From Diphasiastrum complanatum (Eukaryota; Streptophyta; Lycopodiopsida; Lycopodiales; Lycopodiaceae): a DNA stretch of 64,000 bases. The notes beneath the pieces were generated by a model, which searched no databases, was not told the origin of the DNA, and worked only from the letters and a program-made list of their open reading frames with translations. Each line of letters starts with the position of its first letter. The first letter of the stretch is position 1. Positions 1-11,791 of this stretch are shown one piece after another. The position numbers were made by a program, and so were the translations under genes. The stretch lies in assembly GCA_029204225.1 (NCBI GenBank), contig CM055095.1:44441446-44505445 (forward strand), given 5' to 3'.

Positions 1-3000
1 CCAATGCATCGGGGTGGGTCGGTTGTGACCCTATAGATGGGCAGATATGGTGTGTCATCATTGGTATGGGGTGTGTGGTAACTTTCAAGGCAATCGGAGA
101 TTCATGGGAGTTGTAACAATTTACTATGATATAGTAAGGTATGTCAAGAATACCTTTGTGCTCTAAACTATTATGCGAGTGGAAAGAGTGCCAAAATGAG
201 ATACCCAGTGAGAATTATGAATGCTTACCTCCTCCTGAGTGTGGCAAGGAAAACACATCTCTTTCTCAGTGGGGCCAAGAGCAGATGAATATTCCACAAG
301 CTGTCCACAAAAAGAAAAAAGGTCTGCGTAGACATGAAAGCTCACAAAATGTTCAAGACCAGCACATTACTCATCTATGCAAAAGAAAAAAATTGCAGAG
401 GACATAAGGCATCATGCTTCACCCCTAATGATACACAATATGACATATAGCCATTATTTGTATCTCAAAAGCCAATTAATTCCATAGAAGACCATAACTG
501 CAAAAATAATATTGTGAGTTATTTTTTTTCTCACCACCAATATATCAAACCTCTCCATAGAGTTAAATTGTTCCTGAAGTATATGGTGCATGGATGAAAA
601 TCTGGCAGAAAAAATCAGCCTATCTCATGGCCTCAAACTTTGAGCTTTTGCCATCGGGCTAAGAGCCTCCTCAGAAATAGCCCCATATGAGTTGAGCCAA
701 TCTGTGACTAACCCCAAGGTTTGGTAAGTTCCAGAATTCATGGAATAAAACTTATATATTACAATTAAAGAGAACTGTTGCACCTAAAAAACCTACTATA
801 CATGGGAAACAATCTTATTGAAGTGATTAAGAACCAAATTATTTACAAGTCTTAGTCTTTCTAATAGAAAGGGGCATAGGGCACTTGTCAACAAGGTCAC
901 GCGTTACAATGTACAGACGCCGTCGACACTAAGTTCAAGTCTGCATATCAACAAACTAGAAGACTAGAGAGATATGGACGAGGGAGTCCAATCATGATGA
1001 TTTTGCACACATGAACTCTCTACACTTCCAAGCAATGAGTGAGGCATCATGGATGACCTTTGGTTTCCATAGTGCATGTCCTGCTGTAAGATTGTCCATA
1101 TAATCGTTCATACATGGACATGGATATGGGTCACTTGCTACATATACTCGTATGAAATAAATGGCTATAAAAGTTTATATAAAAGTACAGTGAAACAATT
1201 GGGGATTAAAACAATGGAGACATGATGGGAAGGAAAGTAATACAAAATCTGAAGCATAGATTGATACATAAGGATACCTTTAGCTCAAAGGCAAACATAG
1301 GTGCTGGTGTTATCATAATTGAGAAGTTAGGCTAGCGAAGATCAATGGAGGCTTAATGTCAGATATGAATGATTTCAAAGAGTGGGTGACGTGACAATAA
1401 AGCTAGTAATGTAAGGCCATGAGATAGTTAGCCACATTTTGTCCAACGTATTGATTTTTTATTAGAGCATTTTGTCCAGGCCGACACTAAAACCATTGAA
1501 GATGGTCAATGCATGTGGTTCTCTTATCTTTAGTAAGAACTCTCCATAAGATGCTACCAGGCCCTCTTGACACTCTGATATCCTCTCCAATCCCGAGTCT
1601 TCACAATAGAGCTCAGGTAGCCTCCAAGATGCTCATAATGGCATTGAAGTCCCCTAATAATAGCCTTTCACACTGCTCTAGTCCTATTGGCTCCTTTCAA
1701 TCACTCGTTTTGAATCAAAATACTTATTTAAAAAAAAACATTTGGAGGACCTCAAAGAAAATAGCTCCCCTCACTTATAGAAATGGCTGAGCTCTTTGAT
1801 GGGAAGTTGCAAATTTCAAATAGAATATCCTGGTCTCAAGTCATGGATAATCAAATTCAAAGATTTTTAGTAACTCGTCTAGATTGTGTGTCTCAATAGA
1901 TTGTGTGTCTCTTCCCTTAGGTATTTGCAAAGATCTTCAAATGTCATCCTCTTGAAGTCTAGTGAAATCCTTGGATATGTGTGTCCCTTATAAATGGCTC
2001 TTGAAGCATAAAGCCGCCAATGGTATTCTCTAGATGTAAAAACGTAAGACCAATGTATCCAGGTTAATCTCTACTCACCATACGCTTTCCTAATAAGGGG
2101 TTTGGAGGCCAAACAGAGAGAAACAAAAAAAATTTCAACTAAAGTCATGTGAAATAAGAGGAAAAGAATGCCTACTTTCTTCATGGGTGCTTTGTTTGTG
2201 CTTTGAACAACTCTGATACTGACATTTGGCTTTATGTAAGAGATGGGGGGCAGAGATATAGGCATGAACAACTTGAAGGTGGACCTGCCGACATTTTGCA
2301 TCGTACCCTATTGAGCATTTGAGTTGGATTTTCTGCAATAATCAATGTCTCATGCATCCCACATCAATTGTCAACTTTTGACACCCAAAGCTATCATTCA
2401 CACAGCTCTTGAAAATTAAAGTCATCACTAAATAGGTAGTTGACAGTCCATGTGCTATCTAGAAGAGCTTGAAATTCCTAGTAACCCGCATAAACTTCCC
2501 ATCTCCTCAAATTGTTAAAGTGTCAGTTTAGAACCTTTTATACAACTTTGTGCTCTCTAGATAATGGTGTTCAGTAAGGAATGGATTAAAAGGTTCTCCA
2601 ACTTTCGTTACAATTACAATGGTCTAATTACCCTCCAAGGGAAAGAGGTTGGTGGAAGAAAAGTGAAAATCTGTAATCAAATCAATGTATGTCTTCATAT
2701 ACTGAATGGAACGATTATTGATGTTTATCTCAACTGTAAGAACCTACCAAACATGAAGTAGATTAAGCACAAGATTTCATTTTTTGAAGATGATGCATGT
2801 AGCTCACTGCATAGTAACCTGTTCATTATACCTCACAAAGAATGTGTTTCACTACTTGAGGTGTGGCTACTAATTCGAAGAAGACACGACCCAATATGGT
2901 GGCTTTGGACAACCAATTTCCAAAAGCAATTAGCATTTAAGTGACCATATTTAAGATGCGTGATATGTCAATAATGCTTTTCACATCAAGGCTAGGAACT

Positions 3001-3100
3001 ATATGTAAAGATTTAAACTTGTTATCTTACTAGAATGATTGGTAGCACAAATTATAAGGTCATGTTGCCAAATGGTTAAATAGTGGCCTATGTCTATGAC
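1..3100. other. No recognisable gene
   Basis: Only short ORFs (up to about 90 codons) occur here, on both strands, and none shows a motif, composition or neighbour I recognise. The sequence is AT-rich with stops in every frame. It is most likely old, unidentifiable repeat or intergenic DNA. Confidence 0.6.
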
Positions 3101-3180
3101 GTAGATGCAGCAGAACATGTTCTAGAACGAGTGTCCTGAAACGTGAGCATTTCATATAGCGGAACGGTGTCTGGAATGCA

Positions 3181-3232
3181 TATATATATATAATTATATA
3201 ATTATATAATTTTATATCTATATTAACAAAGT
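3181..3232. repeat. AT-rich simple repeat
   Basis: A run of alternating TA followed by repeated TATAATTA-like units. It is low-complexity DNA directly upstream of the AGGTGTCGT motif cluster. Confidence 0.8.
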
Positions 3233-3241
3233 ACCCCATGA

Positions 3242-3415
3242 CACAGGTGCTGTGGGGTCCAGGTGTCGTACCATGGCAACTATTTTTTTTTCTTTTGGCT
3301 TTTTAACCAAAAAATAACTTTAAAAAAAAAAACAGGTGTCGTGGGTGCCCTGAAACTGAAGTTCCACGACACCTACGGAACTTGTGTTGTACCAGCAGGT
3401 GCCGTGGTACAGAAC
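3242..3415. repeat. Repeated and inverted AGGTGTCGT motifs
   Basis: The word AGGTGTCGT occurs near 3,262 and 3,334. Its reverse complement, CCACGACACCT, lies near 3,362, so AGGTGTCGTGG and CCACGACACCT form an 11-bp inverted repeat around a loop of about 20 nt. Related words (GGTGCTGTGG, GGTGCCGTGG) flank it. The same CCACGACACCT word recurs near 29,130, so this is probably a shared piece of a dispersed repeat. Confidence 0.5.
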
Positions 3416-3427
3416 TTGGAACTTTGA

Positions 3428-3445
3428 TCTCTATCTATCTATCTA

Positions 3446-3494
<49 letters not shown>
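3428..3494. repeat. Compound microsatellite (ATCT)n and (TG)n
   Basis: About four ATCT units are followed, after a short ATGTAT spacer, by roughly 21 TG units (3,452-3,494). Confidence 0.95.
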
Positions 3495-3495
<1 letters not shown>

Positions 3496-3879
3496 TCATA
3501 GTTGAGGCAGCAAATCACGGTTCGTAATTCGTGAATTGCTCAAGGGCCACGAATCAAGATTCACAAATTCTTTTTTTGTTATTAAATGTATGCAATATGG
3601 GTATCAATAGAAAGAGAAAAAGGAGAAAATTATGATTACATGGGTTTCCAGTCATTTTAGGACCAGTTCTAGGAAATTAGGACCTTATGCGTTTGACCAA
3701 CTCTAATGCCTTGGAGATTTATTGTAAGCATTTGTACAGCGTAGAGAGCAAAAAAAAACATATTCTAAACAAAATGCAACTCATGGAATCTGATATCGAG
3801 CAAGCTAGGTCAACTGGTCCCACTAGAGCCTCATGAGATTGAATTACTACTTGGTTTTAGTTATGGACTTGGCTCATTA

Positions 3880-4620
3880 CATTCGCCACATCCATTCTTT
3901 TATTCGTTATTATGCATAAGCAGGCCTAATGGCCCTTTTTATTCGTATACTGGCCTTGGGCCCTATTTGGTCACATTTTTAGGACTTGGTCACGTTGATT
4001 TGGAGTAGGGGTCCTCCTATTGGGAAGGCACACTATTTTTTCTCCAAATCCTATTCCCTCCCTTCTTTGAATCCTCTATTTGATTCAGGGAGAGGGTATA
4101 TATAGGGCATCATTGTATTCCTTTATTCAGTTTATGATGATTGCTCCTCTGTAGCCTCCTCAAGGATGACCTCTTGTGTGTCAGATGTGGACGCTGCACA
4201 CACGTTTGAACACAAATAGGCCACTGTTTGATCTTTCTTTGCCCATCTTCGAGCTCTCTGGCTCTTCAACGTAGGAAGAACTATTCATGCTTTTATTGTG
4301 TTTTGCTAATTGTTGGATCTGATTGTTATTGGGATTGCATGTTTTTATCCTTTTTATGAGAGAGAAAGGGAGAGAGAAAAAGAGTAAGCTATCTTCATTG
4401 TGGATCTAGTGTTGATGGATTATTGTTAATCCTTAGGGTTAATGGATGGTAGAGATGTGAATCTTCCATTCATGCTAAAATCTGAACTATGCTATCGCTC
4501 TCATGGGAATGAATCTACGCGTGACAACTAACTTCATCTCCTCAATGCTAGATTGATTAGATTTTGGTTGAGGATAGGCAAGGAAAGAAACCCACTCAAT
4601 TTTGGTGCCGTTGCCAAAGA
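3880..4620 (+). mobile_element. LTR-like remnant with degenerate primer-binding site
   Basis: The stretch has LTR-like promoter features: a TATATATA box at 4,097-4,104, then CT-rich transcribed-leader-like DNA. At 4,603-4,620 it meets TGGTGCCGTTGCC. That is one transition away from TGGCGCCGTTGCC, the widespread plant gypsy primer-binding site. No gag follows, and the left edge is not defined because no second copy is in the window. The reading as an old gypsy 5' LTR is an inference. Confidence 0.4.
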
Positions 4621-5260
4621 GCTACGCCAATTTTTCAGTTTGCAACATGGTTGTCGGATGGTTAGCTTGCATAAGGCATCTTGTCGTGGCATGAATAGTG
4701 TTAAATCTGCATTTAGGGTTAGTTTGGGAGTGATTTTGCTTGATTTGAGTGGATTTGCTTGTTTAAAATCTAATCTGATTGTGGAAAAAGAAAAGCTATT
4801 CTAATCACCAATTTTAAGATCAATTTGGATCTGAGATATAAGAGAAAAACAACAAAATCAGTCAAATCTGCCAAAGTTTGGTCAAAAGAAGACAAAAATC
4901 GTCATCAGAGCTGATAACTTTTTGCTCTCTTTCAGGAAATGTTCGCCGAGTTGCAGTCACCTTCGGTTTTGATCACATAACCTTTAGTTTGAAGTGCGAA
5001 AAATCTTTCCTAGTAGATTTCTAGAAACATCAGAAAAACCATCAAAAAACACAAAAAAAATCATCAAAACTCTAAAAATACAGAAAAAGAATCTTCGTCC
5101 GATTTACTGTGCATAGGTGTGATTCGAAACTATCTACTGCCAGGTCGACGAAGAATTATATCAGAAATAGCTACATCAAAACACCCTTGTTTGTACTACA
5201 TGAAAATGGCAAAAGATGTAACTAGGAGTACATGAATTACTAGAGAATATGCAGATTCAA
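4621..5260. other. No recognisable gene
   Basis: One 83-codon plus ORF (4,553-4,804) overlaps the primer-binding-site-like word and could be a vestige of a gypsy leader or gag, but no gag motif is visible. The rest is A-rich and broken in all frames. Confidence 0.5.
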
Positions 5261-5271
5261 ACTGGAAGCAT

Positions 5272-5819
5272 GTGCTGCCTATCCCCTTAAAAAATGTGCA
5301 TGTTTGCACTCTTCATGCAGAAGTTAGATTAATAGAAAAGATCATTTATCTTCATATAGTTTTCGCTTGGAATACTAAGCCATCATCATTAGCAAAGGAC
5401 GCTATCTCTCAATTAGAAGATGTTTTATCAAAAGCAGGACTCCATAAAGGACATGTCAAAATTCAAAAAGATGAAAAGCTTTCAAGAAAGAATGGGAACA
5501 TGCCAACTAAGCCAAGCATAAGAGAGGAGCAAAAGCATGTCATTTTCTATCAAATCATATTGGTAAGGCTTCTAATATTTAATACTTAGTCTGGACAGAT
5601 ATTATTGCTGCCACTTAGGACTTCGAGAAAGATGACAAAACCAGAGTACTAAAAGTTGATATATGGAAAAAGCTTGATAGTATGATTGCTATTTTAAGAA
5701 AAGAAAAATACTCTGATATTGATAAGAAAGTTGTCCAAAGGACTTGTGTCGAGTTTGTTAATGCAATATCAAAAGCATGGGGAGAAGATCACATCACTCA
5801 TTACATGGTTAGTATAAAA
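5272..5819 (+). pseudogene. Unrecognised broken ORF
   Basis: A 105-codon ORF (5,272-5,589) contains a charged segment beginning TLHAEVRLIEKII, then a lysine-rich part. After an in-frame stop, the DNA to about 5,819 still reads as a plausible charged helical protein (WKKLDSMIAILRKEKY, then VQRTCVEFVNAISKAW), which suggests a longer protein interrupted by stops. I do not recognise the family. The segment ends 4 bp from a minus-strand coiled-coil ORF, so the two are tail to tail. It could be part of a degraded DNA transposon or a host gene fragment. Confidence 0.35.
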
Positions 5820-5822
5820 TTT

Positions 5823-6602
5823 TCAAAATGCTTTCAAATTTTCATATATATTTAGATCCAAACATAAGACTAACATTATGATTTTGACATATGCAGCACA
5901 TACTAAGAGATCATACAACATTTTTTGCAAATACATATGGAAGCTTGAGTGTATGGTCATCACAAGGGATGGAGAACTCACACTGGCAAGCACGAGCATG
6001 AAATAACCTCCTTTTGAAAGCGTTTGAATATCCTTGTAACTTTGTCGCTTTCGCTTCTTACTTTCAGCCTTCTTCTTTGTCAAATCCACATCTTTCAGTA
6101 ATTGTAAGTTTTCAATACGAATAGACTGTAAGACTGATTGCATTTGCTCTAGTTTTGATTTGATATTGATTGTTATCTTCTGTAATGATTCATTATTTTT
6201 TTTAAGTTGTTCATTTTCTTCTAACGTCTTTTGGAGATGACAATCTCTATTCTGACAATAAGAGGACATCCAAATTAACTCACCTTCTAAAAAGTGAACT
6301 TTATTCATATAAAGTTCTTTTCCATGGTTTTGCAATCTTTCACAATATCCTAGTAATCCACTATGCCCATTGCATATCCATGTAACTAAATGAGTTATTG
6401 AAGAGAATGTGAGATGTGTCAAAGTGCTTGGGTCTTGTGAATATGATGTTCCATCTGTCCACAAATCCAAGTTTTTCTTTCCTTCTGCCCTGTAACGAGA
6501 ACGATCTTCAGCAGATATTTGAACTCCTTTGCCTCTTCTTCTTTGCAAAGGTGCCAAATCAATAGGGATATCCACATGTAGATGATATAATGTCATCATC
6601 AA
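5823..6602 (-). CDS. Hypothetical protein with central coiled coil
   Basis: A 259-codon ORF, the longest uninterrupted frame in the first 23 kb. Residues 1-95 are mixed. Residues about 118-190 are strongly charged and heptad-like (ENEQLKKNNESLQK, then LEQMQSVLQSIRIENLQLLK), ending in a basic patch KKKAESKKRKR that could act as a nuclear localisation signal. The last 60 residues are hydrophobic and may be non-coding read-through, for example past a lost splice site. No family is recognised. It is convergent with the plus ORF ending at 5,819. It could be one exon of a decayed gene shared with the SET-like ORF upstream at 7,463-8,043. Confidence 0.4.
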   Translation of the reverse strand: MMMTLYHLHVDIPIDLAPLQRRRGKGVQISAEDRSRYRAEGKKNLDLWTDGTSYSQDPSTLTHLTFSSITHLVTWICNGHSGLLGYCERLQNHGKELYMNKVHFLEGELIWMSSYCQNRDCHLQKTLEENEQLKKNNESLQKITINIKSKLEQMQSVLQSIRIENLQLLKDVDLTKKKAESKKRKRQSYKDIQTLSKGGYFMLVLASVSSPSLVMTIHSSFHMYLQKMLYDLLVCAAYVKIIMLVLCLDLNIYENLKAF

Positions 6603-7460
6603 AAAAATAATAGAGTAATCAGTTGCATCAAAGTACTATGACCAGATTCTATGAAGCAAAACAAATACTCATCTTTGATTATATTATATACTATGTATGA
6701 TCAATCCAATTTCCATGCTTGTATGCTTGATTCAAATTTGGAAATGCCGCTCATTTTTTCATTCCAATAAGTAGTTGGCGCTCATATTTCCATTCTCACG
6801 GAAGGAATGCATATGTAAACATTTTGCAATTTTTCCTGATTCGAATTTGGGGATGGCGGTCATATTCTAGATCCAGTAAAAATATTGTCCTTTTTGTAAC
6901 CAATGGAGGGAATATTTTTGAATTTAGTCAAGTTATACTGCGAACTGTTAACAGTTCTTAACTATGACTATAGACATTGTGGTTAGATCATTGGGAGTTG
7001 GGGAGGCCTTAGGAGTGGTGTGGGCAAGCAAATAAACAATATATATATTTTTTTATTTTGATATTTTTGTATATCCTACGTGGCATTCCTTAAAGGGTCT
7101 TTTTGATATTGAGAACTCCTCTAATGGGCCAGCTACTTCCCTTCCTCCTAGAGTTATCCCTAGCAAGAGATCCCATATTTTTCTGATCTCTGAATCAGAT
7201 GTTGGAGAATCTGATTCAGACCGAGAATCGCCCTCTCCTCCTCGTGTTATTCGTCCAGCTCCTCAGAAGGTTCTTCATCAAAAGTGAAGATTACCCAAGA
7301 GGAGCTTGACAAAATAACCGAGAAATCTATAAATATTGTGTCTACTCTATTTATGTTCCCATACATAATCTTTTTGTCAGAATTCCATACTATCCTATGC
7401 AGGTTTATTTTGATTCCGAGCATTGTAACCAACTTGATAGAGGACGATTGAAGCTATAGT
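6603..7460. other. No recognisable gene
   Basis: AT-rich sequence with only a 61-codon minus ORF. If the flanking minus-strand ORFs belonged to one gene, this would be intron or a lost exon. I see no clear splice-site pair that proves it. Confidence 0.5.
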
Positions 7461-7462
7461 AA

Positions 7463-8043
7463 TTAAAAAAGTTCTTCACCACATTTAATAAGTCTGACTG
7501 CACAAACCATTACATAGAAAAATCTTCCTTTCCATTGTTGTGTTTCTTCAAAGTCACAATTAGTTAATGAAAGGTGACAAATAGAACTATGTATATATGC
7601 AACAATGTTTCTATGTATTTTTGGACGTCCATCGATGTACATATGATGTGCTTTTGAAACATTTTTTTTTGCATCCGCCTCTCTTCCAAAGAACAAGCAT
7701 TGGAATTTAAACCATATATTTGCATTCTCCATTGATGGTGACATAGAGCATGCCAATCACCCCAATTGTATTGAGGTCCTACATATGGCATTAATGTGAC
7801 AACACTATTCACAAGGACATCAATGCTAGTCAAGAAAAATAAACCTAGTCCGACATTAGAAAAATGCTCACTGAGCTTAATTATGTACATATGACCCCCA
7901 TATGAAAATGGTGTCCCACATAATGGCAGTGGTACCCTATCAGGCCAACATGAATATTTTTTTCTATCAAAGGGCTTAACTAATGCATGTAGATGAGAAG
8001 GAAGGGGAGACTTAGTCAACGAATTTAAAACAGTTTTGGACAA
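7463..8043 (-). pseudogene. SET-domain-like fragment, frameshifted
   Basis: Two overlapping minus ORFs (7,564-8,043 and 7,463-7,756) describe one protein that changes frame at a run of nine A (minus strand; T run near 7,663-7,671). The upstream frame has FSYGGHMYIIKLSEHFSNVGLG and a W/C/H-rich stretch. The downstream frame has NIVAYIHSS, then LTNCDFEE, then VCAVRLIKCGEELF. The order N-x-A-Y-I-[NH]-S-S, N-C, then a basic residue, I-K-x-G-E-E-L resembles the end of SET lysine methyltransferase domains. No GWG-type N-terminal SET motif is visible, and the frame closes right after GEELF. The SET assignment is tentative. The homopolymer shift could also be a sequencing error. Confidence 0.3.
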
Positions 8044-8149
8044 GTCAACAATACGTTAAAAAGTCTGTTCTTTTCCAAATCTTGTCAAAATGCATCCAAG
8101 TACTATTCTTTTTTTTAATGGAAAAGATAAGACAGAAGGATGTGTATAA

Positions 8150-8335
8150 TCTACACTGAGTGTGATGGGATGCACAATAGCTATATGTGATGGTATGCAC
8201 AATACCTATATGTGGTGATGTCGTAGGATGGACAAAATTTTTGATAAGATTTGTGTGAGGTGTTGTAAAATGGATACAATCTATGTGTGGTGACATTGTG
8301 GGATGAACAGAATCCATGCAAGCAAGTGCTATGTC
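8150..8335. repeat. Degenerate minisatellite
   Basis: Repeated variants of TGTGATGGGATGCACAAT followed by TATA-like spacers, four to five loosely spaced copies. An overlapping minus ORF (8,045-8,380) simply translates the repeat (recurring SPHI/HPT) and is not supported as a gene. Confidence 0.6.
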
Positions 8336-8529
8336 AAGTATGGTGGAGTGAGTGGATATATGAGACATAGAAATATGCATAATCTATAGGCGGGAACTTC
8401 AAGGTAATCATTTTCATGTCACGTGAAAATGTAAGGACATAAAAAATAGTCAGGTATCATCCATCCCATTTGGAACAAAGGTGATGATTACTTCAAAAAA
8501 ATTTAAGAGAAATTTTTTTTCAGCAACTG

Positions 8530-9070
8530 GGGCAAGAGTGTTAATGCTCCTATTCCAAGGGTGTTGATTTCTTGAAAAAAATTGCAAATGTCTGCTCCAA
8601 AAGTGAAGAAATTCCTTGGCTAAACTTTGATGAAGATTGTTATTATCACCTCGTTGAAGAAATTGAATAGTTGCGCTTGAAGCATTTAGTTATATTCAAT
8701 TCACTCTTGCCATTTTTTTTGCCAAGTATCATCGCTTCTAGAGTAGGTTCTGCGAGGTATCAGCGCTAGTGCTCCTATGTTTGAGGTGGTGATTGCTTCT
8801 TTAAAACAATCTCAATAGCATCTCTAGAGTAGAAAGTGCTAGCTAGCATTGCTGCTCTAAAGGCATTGATTCTTGGAAAATAAACGTAAATGCCTGCTCC
8901 AAATGCCCGTTTGAATAAACTCTTTGGCTATAATCTGATGAAGATGGCTATTATCAGTTCAAATTCTGATAGAATCTAGTGCAATATGTAGATCACATCA
9001 CACAATTACCATAGCCACTCCTCACAAGCTCTCATAGATGGCACAACAAAATTTAAGTCTATTATGAAGA
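8530..9070. repeat. Degenerate tandem repeat, left part
   Basis: Units of about 250-310 bp share the landmarks CTCCAAAGGCATTGAT, CTTTGGCTATAATCTGATGAAGAT and ATCATTGCTTCTAGAGTAGGTT. Copies start near 8,618 and 8,928 and continue after 10,528, beyond the inserted LTR element. Confidence 0.55.
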
Positions 9071-9075
9071 AACAT

Positions 9076-9424
9076 TGTACATATAGCAAAGCCCCAAACT
9101 ACATGGGCTCAACACGTGTCACTACACTGGCCTACCACCTGCCAAACTAGGGTTAGGCCCAATATGGCCACATATACTCACAAACCCAGGACATGCCCCT
9201 GAGTATAGCATAATGAACTCAAAATCACTGTACAGGCTAATTTCTTCCTACGTGTGGCTACCCGGCTAACCCAAGTAGCCATCTACGGGATCAGTGCCCG
9301 ATCAATATATCCTAACGGGTCACATCTCGAACACAACTGAATACAGCAAATCTAATTAACTGTACACTAATTACAATATCACATTTAGAGCTTACATAAA
9401 GTGTATATCAGATTAACTCTAACT
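9076..9424 (-). repeat. 3' LTR of the small element
   Basis: Begins TGTACATATAGC on the plus strand. It aligns colinearly with 10,179-10,527 without any indel that I can see. Confidence 0.75.
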
Positions 9425-10178
9425 CTCTCCCTTAAGCTCAAATGTGATAAGAGTGAAAAACAATAATTTGTAGCAACGTCTGGAGTGTCCAAAAGAAGTT
9501 ATGCATGTCCATGCTACTCTGTACTTGACTCACACTTGCTAGCATTCACACAGTACCAAGGTGCCCTGCCTTCTAGTTTTACAGCAACAAAATCTGCTTT
9601 CTATTGAGAGAGAACCAGGGTTTTTGCCCTGAAAACCCTAGCAGATAGAAGAATGGAGGTTTGTTGGGCTTCACTCAGGCTTTCCTTGAGTTTTCTCTTG
9701 CAGCTCCTTGCTTGGATGAGGTTACACTACCTCAAGGCATCTGATGCAATTTATGGCTCTTCGATTGATGCGGTATTGACTGCAAAACAGACTGATTTTC
9801 TGAGAAATCCACCAACACCCACAAAATCGGAAAATTTTGAAATTTCCTTAGTTTTTCACCCATTCTGACCTATAAATTGCTATGGCTCTTTGTCACTGCT
9901 CTTTGCAAACTCATGCAAGCCTCGTTGCGCCAAACGACTATCCACACAGTGAACTATGAGGCCACCATCGATGATTTCTTCGAAACCATTGAAACTACAA
10001 GTTTCTCCGTGAATTCTCCCCAGAATCCACCTACGATGATTGTTTTGATCTTCCTCAAAATTCCGATCGAAGGAACTTTGCTGTCTCCTGCCATCCGGAC
10101 TACCGATACCCTATATGGAGTCCTCTCTCCTGAGATGCTCTGAGTGCTATTTCTCCTGGTGAAAGACGCTATTCCAAT

Positions 10179-10527
10179 TGTACATATAGCAAAGCCCCAA
10201 ACTGCATGGGCTCAATAGGTGTCACTAAACTGGCCTACCACCTGCCAAACTAGAGTTAGGCCCAATATGGCCACATATACTGGCAAACCTAGGACATGCC
10301 CCTGAGTATAGCATAATGAACTCAAAATCACTATACAGGCTAATTTTTTCCTATGTGTGGCTACCCGGCTAACCCAAGTAGTCGTCTATGGGATCAGTGC
10401 CCGATCAATATATCCTAACGGGTCACATCCCAAACACAACTGAATACAGCAAATCTAATTAACTGTACACCAATTACAATATCACATTTAAGGCTTACAT
10501 AAAATGTATATCAGATTAACTTTGATT
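10179..10527 (-). repeat. 5' LTR of the small element
   Basis: Same 349-bp length as its partner. It is immediately followed on the minus strand by the primer-binding-site-like ATTGGAATAGCG. Confidence 0.75.
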
Positions 10528-10760
10528 TCTAACTTTATGAAGATGTTGACAATTTGTACTTCAATCCTTTAGTTATCTTCAATTTGCTCCATAAGTTTTT
10601 TTTGCTAGATATCATTGTCTCTGGAGTAGGTTTTGTTGAGTATCATTGCCTAGTAGGAGCACTACTCCAAAGGCAATAATTGCTTATAGAAAAAAGAGTG
10701 AATATTTTTTAGCAACATCACCTTTGGAACAAGAGCATTGATGCTCTTGCTGGGGAGGCA
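10528..10760. repeat. Degenerate tandem repeat, right part
   Basis: Resumes the repeat interrupted at about 9,070: TTATGAAGATGTTGACA, ATCATTGTCTCTGGAGTAGG and CTCCAAAGGCAATAATTGC match units on the other side of the insertion. Confidence 0.5.
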
Positions 10761-11790
10761 ATCTTTCATGGTAAACGCAACATCTAGGTTATTTTCTACA
10801 TGGAAACACCTTATGGAAAGTCACAGACATTTGCAAGATCTAGGGAGAATCAAACAAAACATGTCATTCATAGAATCAAACTCAATGTTGGCATTCTAGA
10901 AAATCAAACATAGCATTGGCATTTCATCATTCTTGTAGCCAAATGACATTAAGTATATTGACAAAGATCAGATACATTCCAAAAAATATTCCTTGCTCAA
11001 TTTCCTTTACGTTGTCATTGCAATGCATGTGCTAAGCAACATGATGATGAGTAATTTAATGGCTATGTAGATACACCCCAAGGATCAAAACTTAACTAAA
11101 ACAAATATGATAGGTCTTTAGGTTTTACACAAACGTTATAGAAAAGACAACCATAAAATCCTAAACGTAAAGACAAGCCCTACATAAAACCCTAGACCTA
11201 AATTAAAAAAAAAACTCAACATTGTGAGTGACCAAAGTTCCAAAAAGATACCAACCTTATGAGTGACCAACACCCTAGATAATGGTCACGTCCACTTGTT
11301 TCGTGCACCCACTATACCTAGCACTATTTTTTTCATCATCGATTATGAATCCATCAAATCTATGGACTTTCATAAGTATTGAGTGAAAAAATGAGTACTG
11401 AAAAAGTTTAGCAAGTTATTGTTACTATTGTTCCATCAACAAATTGTTTGATGTGTGACACTTTGCAAAAAGAGAACCGTCATGGCTAGGAAAATTATTG
11501 CTATGTACTAAATCAATCCGATTTTTTTTGGGATGAAATATACTAGTGCACCAAGCTCTCTCATATCTAATGAAAATCCTGGGGGTAAAAGATATATCAG
11601 AGAAAACAGCGTCATTTGCCAACCACTCTAGATTCCTTAGGATGGGGCTAACCATCAAACCAAGTATATCGGCTCACGGATCAAAATCATTCGGTAAAGG
11701 AGGATCGCCCTTGTTGGAAAAACATCAACATATACCCCCATACCACAGATCCTACCAATTGGGACCATTCAACAAAATGATGAATGCAAG
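10761..11790. other. No recognisable gene
   Basis: Two antiparallel ORFs (11,425-11,658 minus and 11,546-11,860 plus) overlap each other. Neither carries a motif I recognise. Confidence 0.5.
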
Positions 11791-11791
11791 T

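Larger units (their letters stand above)
9076..10527 (-). mobile_element. Small non-autonomous LTR retrotransposon (1.45 kb)
   Basis: Two direct repeats of 349 bp (9,076-9,424 and 10,179-10,527) flank about 750 bp. By eye they differ at roughly 20-25 positions, about 94% identical and mostly transitions. Orientation is minus. Read on that strand, the inner side of the 9,076 repeat ends in AGCTTAAGGGAGAGAG, a copia-like polypurine tract. The inner side of the 10,179 repeat reads ACA-ATTGGAATAGCG, a degenerate primer-binding site like ATTGGTATCAGAGC. No pol or gag is present. Two plus-strand ORFs inside (9,653-9,868 and 9,877-10,143) are antisense to the element and unrecognised. No target-site duplication is evident, so the insertion is old. 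Confidence 0.7.

Noticed and set aside
10179-10190. Target-site duplication for the small LTR element
   Set aside because: The flanking 5-mers on the two sides do not match, so none is claimed.
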